DNA from: SIG701 sp045544955
GTDB taxonomy: Bacteria; Bacillota; Clostridia; Oscillospirales; CAG-272
Reading direction: 5' to 3'
Assembly (NCBI GenBank): GCA_045544955.1
Contig: JAZPZY010000048.1
Coordinates: 1-11,856 of the forward strand
DNA length: 11,856 nucleotides
The notes beneath the pieces were generated by a model. That model was given only the letters and a program-made list of their open reading frames with translations, did not search any database and had not been told where the DNA came from. A program made the translations under genes and the position numbers. This document shows positions 5,686 to 11,856 of this stretch, one piece after another. The stretch's first letter is position 1. Each line of letters starts with the position of its first letter.

Positions 5686-8502
5686 ATGACCTGGACGAAA
5701 AAAGGATTTGAGGATTTCAGAAAAGGCACCTTCGGCAACGGCGGACAGAATCTGTACGTGTCGGCAAAGGGAACGCTTCAGCGGATCTTCCATTTTGACG
5801 TAAACGGGGACGGCTATCCGGATATCCCCATCACCAACAGCCATTCCATGAATGAAAAGCCGTTCATCCACGTCTATGACGAGATGGGGCAGGAAAAACC
5901 CCTGGAGCTTCCCACCAACGGCTCCTTTGATGCGGTCTTTGCCGATCTGTACGGCCGGGGCGTGGACGATCTCATCGTCGCCTGTCAGCATAACGGCGTA
6001 CATACGGACATCTCTGCCATCATCTATTTCGGCAGTGAGATCGGCCTTTCGGAAAAATATAAAATGGAACTGCGTGTGCCCAACTCCACCGGCGTGGCCG
6101 TGGGCGACTTCAACGGCTCCGGAAAAAAAGCCATCGCCTTCAACAGCGGCGATAAGCTCCGCGTGTTCTATCAGGACGGATACGGCATCGAGGCGTCCGA
6201 GTACGTGGAGATCGACGTGCCGGCCATCTCCCTGTCTGCCGGCGATCTGGACGGGGACGGTTACGACGATCTGTTTATCATCCGCCCGAAAACCGGCGAC
6301 GTGGCCGTTCTGTGGGGCGGCCCCGAGGGACTTTCCGCCGAGAATATGACCGTCTTCGGAAAGCAGAGCGATTCTGCCGAGGACAGCCGGGGCAGTTCCA
6401 CCTCCGCCGGCCGGAAATTCCTCCGCTGGCTCACCTGGCGGTGCAGCGTGCTGACCCTCCGGGATAAGACCGTTACCTTCCGCGTGGAGGATAACTACGC
6501 CGTGTTTGAAAGCTTCGGCAAAGACCGTCAGCCTCACGAGGAGTTCCGCGTAGCGTGCAAAAAGCCCACGGAGAAGGAGCATAAGTACGACGCCTATTTC
6601 TTCGGCTACGGCCCGTCCTTTGCCACGGCAGGGGATCTCAGAGGCGACGGCAGCCACGACATCATCATCGCCGTTGCTACCGATTTTGACAACGTGGACG
6701 ATGCCATTATCCTTTGGGAAAAGGAGAACTACAGCATCGATAAAGCGGGCAAACTGCCGCTGCAGTGCCCCCGGGTTCTGTCCGTAGGCCCCTTCGGCAA
6801 GGATCAGAAAAACCGCCTGTTCGTGGGCCGCTCCTGCGAAATGGATAAGTTTGACGTGGACGCCGCCGTGTATACCTGTCATCCCGACGGCACCTTCACG
6901 AAGGAATGGACCATCCCCGCAAGCGAGCCATCAAGAGTGTTCACCGGCAAGACCTATACGGACGGCCGGTATCAGCTGGTGGTCCTGAATCACGAGGGTG
7001 AAAAGAAACTGGGACTTGAGGAAGCGTATATTTACCTTGGCGGCCCGGACGGCTACAAGCCGGATCGCCGCCTGGAATTTCCCACCGCCGCCGGTGTGGA
7101 TACCATCATGGCGGACTTCAACGACGACGGCCGCACGGACGTGCTGGTGGCCGGCTGTGCGGAAAACGCCGGCTATCTGACGAAAGGCCTTTCCCTCTAC
7201 TGGCAGGACGAAAACGGCTTTGATACGGCGAAAAACTTCACCCGCTTTCTCAATGCCGAAATGCCCCACGGCATGGCGGTGGGTGACTTCAGAAAAAGCG
7301 GCTATCTGGACATCGTCTGCGGCGGCCTTGGCAACCGGGACGTGAAGATCTTTGAGGGCGGGCCTGACGGCTACGATTTCGAGCATCCCACGAAAATGCT
7401 GGTCATGGGCCCCGATAAAGAGGAGTATCTGGAAAAATACGCAAAGGCTCCCTATTCCCACGCCACCCACGAGCAGAAGTCCCGCGAGCTGACGGGAGAG
7501 CTCCGCAGTGAATACGGACAGATCCGCTGGATGTTTGCCGCCGACTTCAACGGGGACGGCTATCTGGATCTGTTCGTCTCCCAGATCGTGGGCAAGCGGT
7601 CCTATATCTTCTGGGGCGGCCCCGACGGATTCGACAGCGAAAACTACCAGCTGATCGCCACCGACGGCATCTCCGCCGCCAACGCCGCCGATTTGGATGG
7701 GGACGGCTATCTGGATCTCGTCTGCTCCTGCCATCTGTCCAGAAAGCATACCATCCCCAACGAGTACGGCAAGTTCGTGGTTTATTGGGGCGGTCCCGAC
7801 GGCTATCAGGAGCACCGGAAGACCCAGCTGCCAACCTCCTGCTGCAACGCACTTACCATCCACGACTTCAACGGAGATGGACTGCTTGACATCTACGGCA
7901 CGGCGTACAACAACGGCCGCTGCCGCGATATAGATTCCAAAATCTATTTCCAGACGCCGGACCGGATGTTCCACGAGGGCAATTTCAAGAACATCTTCAA
8001 CCATTCCGGCTGCGGATGCCTGGCAGGCGACTTCAACGGGGACGGATATATCGATCTGGCCGTGGCGTCGCATAAGGCGTACGGCAACCACGTGAATTCT
8101 TCCTACGTGTTCTGGGGCGGCGAGGACGGCATCAGCGAGGAACGCTATACGGAGCTCCCCTGCCGGGGCCCCCACGGTATGTGCTCCGTGGATATCGGCA
8201 ATCTGATGGACCGCTCAAACAGCGAGTACTACTATTCCGAAGCGTACGAGGCGGGGGATAAAAAAGCTGTGAAGGCTTCCTGGATCGCCGAAAACGGCGT
8301 CAGGACCTATGTGAAGATCGCCTTCCGCTGTGCGGATACAAAAGAGGCGCTGGAGACGGCCGAATGGTCGGAAAGTTTTGACAACGGTGCGGATCTTACC
8401 GCCATGAACCTGACCGGATTCATTCAGTACCGGCTGGAGCTGTTTGCCTACTGCGGCGCCGGCACGCCGAGAGTCACGGAAGTTACCGTGGATTTTCAGT
8501 AA
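5686..8502 (+). CDS. large FG-GAP/VCBS-repeat beta-propeller protein without signal peptide
   Basis: 938 residues from the ATG at 5686; AAGGAG at 5669-5674 lies 11 bases upstream. A TTG at 5680 is the alternative start. Counting from the TTG, canonical Ca-binding loops DxNGDGxxD occur near residues 40, 189, 479, 622, 671, 729 and 784, with degenerate ones between them. Many are followed by WGGPDG-type turns (for example IFWGGPDGF and VYWGGPDGY). I count about 13-14 repeats, which would fit two seven-bladed propellers. A non-repeat insert lies near residues 228-305. The last 100 or so residues lack the motif and look like a beta-sandwich of the carbohydrate-binding sort. FG-GAP proteins are usually secreted; this one begins MTWTKKGFEDF with no hydrophobic segment. 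It sits 26 bases after the paralog pair, and 21 bases separate it from the next gene. Enzyme or scaffold role unknown; some intracellular polysaccharide lyases (PL11) are Ca-rich propellers, an analogy only. Confidence 0.8.
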   Translation: MTWTKKGFEDFRKGTFGNGGQNLYVSAKGTLQRIFHFDVNGDGYPDIPITNSHSMNEKPFIHVYDEMGQEKPLELPTNGSFDAVFADLYGRGVDDLIVACQHNGVHTDISAIIYFGSEIGLSEKYKMELRVPNSTGVAVGDFNGSGKKAIAFNSGDKLRVFYQDGYGIEASEYVEIDVPAISLSAGDLDGDGYDDLFIIRPKTGDVAVLWGGPEGLSAENMTVFGKQSDSAEDSRGSSTSAGRKFLRWLTWRCSVLTLRDKTVTFRVEDNYAVFESFGKDRQPHEEFRVACKKPTEKEHKYDAYFFGYGPSFATAGDLRGDGSHDIIIAVATDFDNVDDAIILWEKENYSIDKAGKLPLQCPRVLSVGPFGKDQKNRLFVGRSCEMDKFDVDAAVYTCHPDGTFTKEWTIPASEPSRVFTGKTYTDGRYQLVVLNHEGEKKLGLEEAYIYLGGPDGYKPDRRLEFPTAAGVDTIMADFNDDGRTDVLVAGCAENAGYLTKGLSLYWQDENGFDTAKNFTRFLNAEMPHGMAVGDFRKSGYLDIVCGGLGNRDVKIFEGGPDGYDFEHPTKMLVMGPDKEEYLEKYAKAPYSHATHEQKSRELTGELRSEYGQIRWMFAADFNGDGYLDLFVSQIVGKRSYIFWGGPDGFDSENYQLIATDGISAANAADLDGDGYLDLVCSCHLSRKHTIPNEYGKFVVYWGGPDGYQEHRKTQLPTSCCNALTIHDFNGDGLLDIYGTAYNNGRCRDIDSKIYFQTPDRMFHEGNFKNIFNHSGCGCLAGDFNGDGYIDLAVASHKAYGNHVNSSYVFWGGEDGISEERYTELPCRGPHGMCSVDIGNLMDRSNSEYYYSEAYEAGDKKAVKASWIAENGVRTYVKIAFRCADTKEALETAEWSESFDNGADLTAMNLTGFIQYRLELFAYCGAGTPRVTEVTVDFQ

Positions 8503-8523
8503 AGCAGTGAGGATACAACGAAT

Positions 8524-9375
8524 ATGAAATATGCATTGTATGCTTTCCTTGCCGATTTCGTGAAAAAGGACGGCTGGGAGAAAACGGCACGGTTTACAAA
8601 AGAAAACGGATTCACCCACGTGGAGTTTCTCACCAGCGTGAAGCATCCCGTAACGGGCGTGATCGATTCCGTAAAGGAAGCGGAGGAGGTGCGGGCATGT
8701 CTCGCATCCCATGGCCTTTCCATGGCGTGCTATTCCGTGGGCGGTACGTTTTTCGGTGACGACGGTACGAAGGAGGAAATGCTCCGGGAGCATATCCGCC
8801 GTGCCGCCGCCGCCGGCTCGCCCTTTGTCCATCATACGCTGATTCTGGAAATGCCCCGCCCGGCGGGGGCCCCCTCCTATGAGGAGGTGCTCACCCCCAT
8901 AACGGATTTTGCCGTCCGGACGGCGGAATACGCCAAAACCCTGGGCGTACGCTGTCTCTACGAGCCACAGGGCGCGTATTTCAACGGCTATCACGGCTTC
9001 AGTACCGTCTACCGTGCCATCCGTGCACGGACGGATAACGCAGGCATCTGCGCCGACGTGGGCAATCCCATGTACGTGGACGAGGAACTTCTGCCCATCC
9101 TTCGGGAATTTGCCGGCGACGTGTACCACGTCCATATCAAGGATATCCTCCGCCTGCAAACGCCGGAGGACGGCGTTTGCTTTCACACGGAAAAGGGTAC
9201 GTATCTGAAAGAGGTGCCGCCGGGAGAGGGCGATATAGATTTCGCCCCCATTCTGGATCAGCTGAAAAAAGTGAACTATAAAGGCGTGTTTTCCCTGGAG
9301 GGGCAGCCGGACGTGCCGTTTCTTACGAGTGCCCGCGCTTTTCAGAAACTGCTCTGCGGATTTGATAAAGCATAA
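8524..9375 (+). CDS. xylose-isomerase-like TIM-barrel protein (sugar phosphate isomerase/epimerase family)
   Basis: 283 residues, the normal length for this family (AP endonuclease 2/xylose isomerase-like barrel), cytosolic. The four expected metal ligands are in order and in the right local settings: E147 in LYEPQG, D178 in CADVGNP, H204 in VYHVHIKD and E259 in FSLEGQ. GEGDIDF at 234-240 is the usual loop before the last helix pair. Such enzymes isomerise or epimerise free or phosphorylated sugars, or act on keto-sugars, using a divalent metal; the exact substrate is not readable. The ATG is preceded by GAGGA at 8509-8513, 10 bases upstream, and the gene begins 21 bases after the propeller gene. 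Placement suggests that it handles a sugar released by the upstream barrel proteins (inference). Confidence 0.88.
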   Translation: MKYALYAFLADFVKKDGWEKTARFTKENGFTHVEFLTSVKHPVTGVIDSVKEAEEVRACLASHGLSMACYSVGGTFFGDDGTKEEMLREHIRRAAAAGSPFVHHTLILEMPRPAGAPSYEEVLTPITDFAVRTAEYAKTLGVRCLYEPQGAYFNGYHGFSTVYRAIRARTDNAGICADVGNPMYVDEELLPILREFAGDVYHVHIKDILRLQTPEDGVCFHTEKGTYLKEVPPGEGDIDFAPILDQLKKVNYKGVFSLEGQPDVPFLTSARAFQKLLCGFDKA

Positions 9376-9396
9376 ATTCCGACGGAGGCAAATACC

Positions 9397-10038
9397 ATGA
9401 AAGAAAACGTTATTATTTTCGGCGACAGCTATTCTACCTTTGCAAACTATATCCCCGAGGGATACGCGGTCTATTATTCCGAAACGCCCCGCCCGGAAAC
9501 GGACGTTACCAAGGTAGAGCAGACCTGGTGGCATCAGGTGATCACGGAGGCGGATCTCCACCTGGTGCAGAACAACAGCTGGTCCGGCTCCACCATCGGC
9601 TATACCGGCTGGGACGGCAGGGACAACTCTGCCACCTCGTCCTTTATATGCCGGCTGCGGAAACTCATCGCCGACGGCTTTTTTGCCGAAAACAAAATTG
9701 ATACCGTGTTCGTGTTCGGCGGCACCAACGACAGCTGGTGCGACGCGCCGCTGGGCGAGAGCAAAGAAGCGGATTTTCAGGAGAGCGATCTGTATACTGT
9801 GCTGCCTGCCGTGAACTGCTTTCTCCGTCTTCTCAGGGAGACTTTGCCCCAGGCGAAGATCTACTGCCTTATGAATAATGAGCTCAAACCCGAAATCGCA
9901 TCCTGTATGGAAAAGGCGTGCGAAAAATACCGCATCACCCCGGTGACGTTTGACGTGATCGATAAACGAAGCGGCCATCCCACCGTCCAGGGCATGAAGG
10001 ACATCAAAAACAGAGTCCTCGCCGTGATGGGAAAATGA
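9397..10038 (+). CDS. SGNH/GDSL-type hydrolase, cytosolic
   Basis: 213 residues, no signal peptide. Block I is IIFGDSYS with the nucleophile S11. Block II is NNSWSGSTIG (60-68), with G64 as oxyanion candidate, and block III is FGGTND with N111. The C-terminal histidine is H194 in RSGHPTVQGM. The usual block V spacing is D-x-x-H, but here R191 is at -3 and the nearest aspartate, D189, is at -5. The dyad/triad geometry may therefore differ, a variant I associate with SGNH proteins of gut bacteria from memory. The family removes acyl or acetyl groups from carbohydrates or lipids; in this operon a sugar de-esterification role is plausible but inferred. GGAGG at 9384-9388 is 8 bases before the ATG; 21 bases separate it from the isomerase-like gene. 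Confidence 0.85.
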   Translation: MKENVIIFGDSYSTFANYIPEGYAVYYSETPRPETDVTKVEQTWWHQVITEADLHLVQNNSWSGSTIGYTGWDGRDNSATSSFICRLRKLIADGFFAENKIDTVFVFGGTNDSWCDAPLGESKEADFQESDLYTVLPAVNCFLRLLRETLPQAKIYCLMNNELKPEIASCMEKACEKYRITPVTFDVIDKRSGHPTVQGMKDIKNRVLAVMGK

Positions 10039-10098
10039 AATTTCCAGTTATCTGTGGTGTATTGCCGTAGAAACTTTGGAAAAGAAAAGGAGAACAGT

Positions 10099-11019
10099 AT
10101 GCTTAGGGAAAAAATAGCACTTGCCATGATGAAAAAGCTTATGGAGAAAACCTTGCCTGCCCTGCGACGCAGTGCGGTGAAAATTGAGACGGCGGAAGAA
10201 CTTCCGGACAACCCGGGGGCCTCCCGCCTGGGCGGGATCCCGGACGTCCCCGCAAACTTTCAGTGGCCGTATTTCACTACGGATACCTACGATGACGACA
10301 CGGTAAAGCCCCGCCCGCTGACCTTTCTCGCCCAGTTCAGCTGCGAAGAGCTGACCGCACTGGATCCCGAGCATCCTTTGCCGAAGAAGGGCGTTCTCTC
10401 TTTTTTCTACGAACTCGGCTCTCAGCGGTGGGGATTCAGTCCCGAAGATGCGGGATGTGCCCGGGTGTACTGGTTTGAGGATGCAGGATCCCTCCGCCCG
10501 GCCGAATACCCGGAGGATTTGGAGGAGGAATACCGCCTTTCCGCCCGGGGCGTCAAGTTTTCCGAGGAAATCAGCTATCCCGGCTGTGAGGACGTGATGG
10601 AAATGCAGAGCCGGCATATTCCCGAACTCTACGATATTTACGAGGAAACGGCGGAGAAACTGGGCATTGATATGGACGATCCGTATTCCAAATTGCTGGG
10701 CTGGCCGGACATTATCCAGAACAGCATGGCGGAACAGTGCGAACTGGTCTCCCGGGGCTACTACATGGGCGGCTCAAATCCTCCCGAAGGACTGTCCTGC
10801 CCGCCGGAACCCAGAACCGCCGAGGAACAGACGCAGTACCGTCTCGCGGGACGGCAGGCTCTGCAGACCTGGCGGCTGCTCTTCCAAATGAGTGAGGACA
10901 TCGCCGACGAGCTGGATCTGATGTTCGGTGACTGCGGTTCCATCTATTTCTATATCCGCGAAGAGGATCTGCAGGCACGGAATTTCGACCGTGTCTGGCT
11001 GATTCTGCAGTGCGGCTGA
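10099..11019 (+). CDS. DUF1963 family protein (YwqG-like)
   Basis: 306 residues from the ATG at 10099, chosen because AAGGAG at 10087-10092 sits 6 bases upstream; a longer GTG-initiated reading from 10054 would contain that site. Family landmarks appear in order: SRLGGIPDVP (about 43-52), FQWPYF, PLTFLAQFSCEEL (about 75-87), KKGVLSFFYE, KLLGWPDIIQNSM (about 199-211), WRLLFQMS and the ending LMFGDCGSIYFYIREEDL then LILQCG. Proteins of this family are widespread small cytosolic proteins of unknown biochemical function. The gap to the SGNH gene is 60 bases and shows no clear promoter, so read-through from the operon is likely. A functional link to the carbohydrate cassette is not evident. Confidence 0.88.
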   Translation: MLREKIALAMMKKLMEKTLPALRRSAVKIETAEELPDNPGASRLGGIPDVPANFQWPYFTTDTYDDDTVKPRPLTFLAQFSCEELTALDPEHPLPKKGVLSFFYELGSQRWGFSPEDAGCARVYWFEDAGSLRPAEYPEDLEEEYRLSARGVKFSEEISYPGCEDVMEMQSRHIPELYDIYEETAEKLGIDMDDPYSKLLGWPDIIQNSMAEQCELVSRGYYMGGSNPPEGLSCPPEPRTAEEQTQYRLAGRQALQTWRLLFQMSEDIADELDLMFGDCGSIYFYIREEDLQARNFDRVWLILQCG

Positions 11020-11043
11020 TTCCCCAAACGAACAGAAGAAAAT

Positions 11044-11082
11044 AAACACAGGCACAGCGGAAATACCGCTGTGCCTGTGTTT
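11044..11082. terminator. strong terminator hairpin between convergent genes
   Basis: A perfect 17-base stem, 11044-11060 with 11066-11082 (GCACAGCGG / CCGCTGTGC core), surrounds the loop AAATA. The outer AAA/TTT pairs give a short U-tract for the forward transcript. On the minus strand the stem is followed by TTTATTTTCTTC, so it can also stop the vanY-type transcript. It lies 24 bases after the DUF1963 stop codon. Confidence 0.85.
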
Positions 11083-11090
11083 GTATAATA

Positions 11091-11150
11091 GTATAAGATT
11101 TTTCGGAAAGGGGTGCGGGGAAAAACCTTTTGCAAAAGGGTTTTTCCCGC
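11091..11150 (+). repeat. palindromic 3'-end repeat, copy C
   Basis: The leader at 11091-11114 (GTATAAGATTTTTCGGAAAG then GGGT) is nearly the same as that of copy B and also 24 bases long. The palindrome at 11115-11150 pairs GCGGGGAAAAACCTTTTG with 11133-11150, with 16 Watson-Crick pairs of 18; one further position is G-T. The arm core (AAAAACC) differs from copy B (AACCC), yet pairing holds. It ends 9 bases from the stop of the minus-strand peptidase gene, the same placement as copy B after putP. Confidence 0.85.
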
Positions 11151-11159
11151 TTTATCCCC

Positions 11160-11856
11160 TCATTCTTCATATACCGACGTGATCCCCAGATATTCCTCCA
11201 GGCAAAGCCCGCTTTCCACCACAGCCTCTGCCGTGTCCACGCCCAGATACCGCACGTGCCACGGCTCGTACATGTATCCCGTGATCTCTTCCTTATCCTT
11301 GGGGTAGCGGATGATGAATCCGTACTTGTGGCAGTTTTCCGCCACCCAGATTCCCTCCGGCATATCGGCGAACGCCGTGGTCAACCCATCGTAGGCGGGG
11401 CATTTCAGATCAAAGGCAAGCCCCGACTGATGTTCCGAGTGCCCCGGACGGGCGGAGTACCGATCCGCCGCCTCTTGTCCGTCCCGCTTTACGTAATCGT
11501 TGTAGATGATGTACTGATCCACAAAGCTTCGGTAGCTGGAGGCTACCCGGAGCGTGTATCCGGCGGCTTTCGCATCCGTGAACATATCGCACAGATGCTC
11601 GTACGCTTCTTCGTCGATCCCCGGGGCGAATTCCTTGGGCAGAGCGTAGGTCTTATTGGCGATCAGGATCCCGTTTACAAAGGTGCATCCCGCTTCATCC
11701 ACCTCAATGGTCGGAGTATCGGTTTCTGCCGGCACCGATGCGGTGGTTTCGGGTACGGTGGTTTCGGGTGCGGTGGTTTCGGGTACGGTGGTTTCGGGTG
11801 CGGTGGTTTCGGGTACGGTGGTTTCGGGTGCGGTGGTTTCGGGTACGGTGGTTTCG
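11160..11856 (-). CDS. VanY-type D-alanyl-D-alanine carboxypeptidase, N-terminal part outside the window
   Basis: 231 codons are visible; the reading frame stays open to the right edge, so the N-terminus (expected signal or membrane anchor) is missing. The catalytic domain is a zinc peptidase of the VanY/LAS (M15B) family that trims the terminal D-Ala of peptidoglycan stem peptides outside the membrane. Zinc and catalytic residues are present: H in HSEHQSGLAFD (codon 11432-11430) and D seven residues later, then E and H in YEPWHVRYLG. SSYRS, a usual substrate-site motif, precedes them. A repeated ETTVP/ETTAP linker joins this domain to the missing part, placing the enzyme out in the cell wall. 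A GTG at 11735 could be mistaken for the start, but the repeat is in frame upstream. Specific symbols such as vanY or ddcY are not assigned because no resistance context is seen. Confidence 0.9.
   Translation of the reverse strand, partial: ETTVPETTAPETTVPETTAPETTVPETTAPETTVPETTASVPAETDTPTIEVDEAGCTFVNGILIANKTYALPKEFAPGIDEEAYEHLCDMFTDAKAAGYTLRVASSYRSFVDQYIIYNDYVKRDGQEAADRYSARPGHSEHQSGLAFDLKCPAYDGLTTAFADMPEGIWVAENCHKYGFIIRYPKDKEEITGYMYEPWHVRYLGVDTAEAVVESGLCLEEYLGITSVYEE
11742..11856 (-). repeat. 15-bp tandem repeat (30-bp higher order) coding a Thr/Pro linker
   Basis: GGTGGTTTCGGGTAC and GGTGGTTTCGGGTGC alternate for at least seven full units and continue past the edge. On the minus strand they encode alternating ETTVP and ETTAP. 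The copies are essentially identical apart from the alternating T/C, pointing to recent expansion. The length is likely to vary between strains, and short-read assemblies may collapse or break here. Confidence 0.92.

Noticed and set aside
5638..6882. Minus-strand open frames (414 codons, and another at 6931-8175) opposite the propeller gene
   Set aside because: They mirror the repeated Ca-loop codons of the propeller gene, giving repeated VAVPVEV-type strings; shadows, not genes.
8215..9978. Minus-strand open frame (587 codons) running across three plus-strand genes
   Set aside because: It overlaps genes with intact catalytic motifs and clear ribosome-binding sites; its translation shows no coherent domain.
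10054..10098. Upstream GTG start for the DUF1963 gene
   Set aside because: The consensus AAGGAG at 10087-10092 is ideally spaced for the ATG at 10099, and the extra 15 residues do not resemble the family.
49..11150. CRISPR-type array from the recurring palindromes
   Set aside because: There are only three copies, two of them facing each other and the third about 11 kb away; no regular spacers and no cas genes.
11733..11735. GTG at 11735 as the start of the peptidase gene
   Set aside because: The frame continues upstream through at least 40 codons of in-frame linker repeats, and there is no ribosome-binding site before this GTG.

Overview
The window looks like chromosomal DNA of a gut- or rumen-type low-/mid-GC Firmicute, most likely an uncultured clostridial (Oscillospiraceae-like) bacterium. 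The evidence is strong GGAGG/AAGGAG Shine-Dalgarno sites before most genes, sigma-A type promoters, a VanY-type cell-wall peptidase on a Thr/Pro linker, and a PutP of the usual bacterial type. The taxonomic assignment is inference. I see no rRNA, tRNA, CRISPR array, transposase or phage gene.

Layout: (1) Positions 1-237 hold what may be the last codons of a left-hand gene, then two facing copies of a palindromic 3'-end repeat with a terminator-like hairpin between them. (2) 238-1806, minus strand: a sodium/proline symporter (PutP). (3) 1807-2087: a divergent control region with one promoter per direction and short inverted repeats that could be operators. (4) 2088-10038, plus strand: a tight five-gene run made of two tandem paralogous TIM-barrel, glycoside-hydrolase-like proteins, a roughly 940-residue FG-GAP/VCBS-type beta-propeller protein, a xylose-isomerase-like TIM-barrel protein, and an SGNH/GDSL-type hydrolase. 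None of the five has a visible signal peptide or membrane segment. (5) 10099-11019: a DUF1963 (YwqG-like) protein, probably read through from the same transcript. (6) 11020-11159: a perfect 17-bp terminator hairpin and a third copy of the palindromic repeat. (7) 11160 to the right edge, minus strand: a VanY-type D,D-carboxypeptidase whose N-terminal side is a five-residue tandem-repeat linker running off the window.

The five-gene run is the most interesting part. It has the look of an intracellular carbohydrate- or glycoside-processing cassette: two hydrolase-like barrels, a large Ca-type propeller with a C-terminal beta-sandwich, an isomerase/epimerase-like barrel and a de-esterification-type enzyme. 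No sugar transporter or regulator is encoded with it in the window; the only transporter nearby is the divergent PutP. The substrate cannot be read from the sequence.

The second notable signal is the repeat family. Its three copies keep near-perfect pairing while the arm sequences differ, and where the neighbouring gene is visible each copy sits just after a stop codon in the same orientation relative to that gene.
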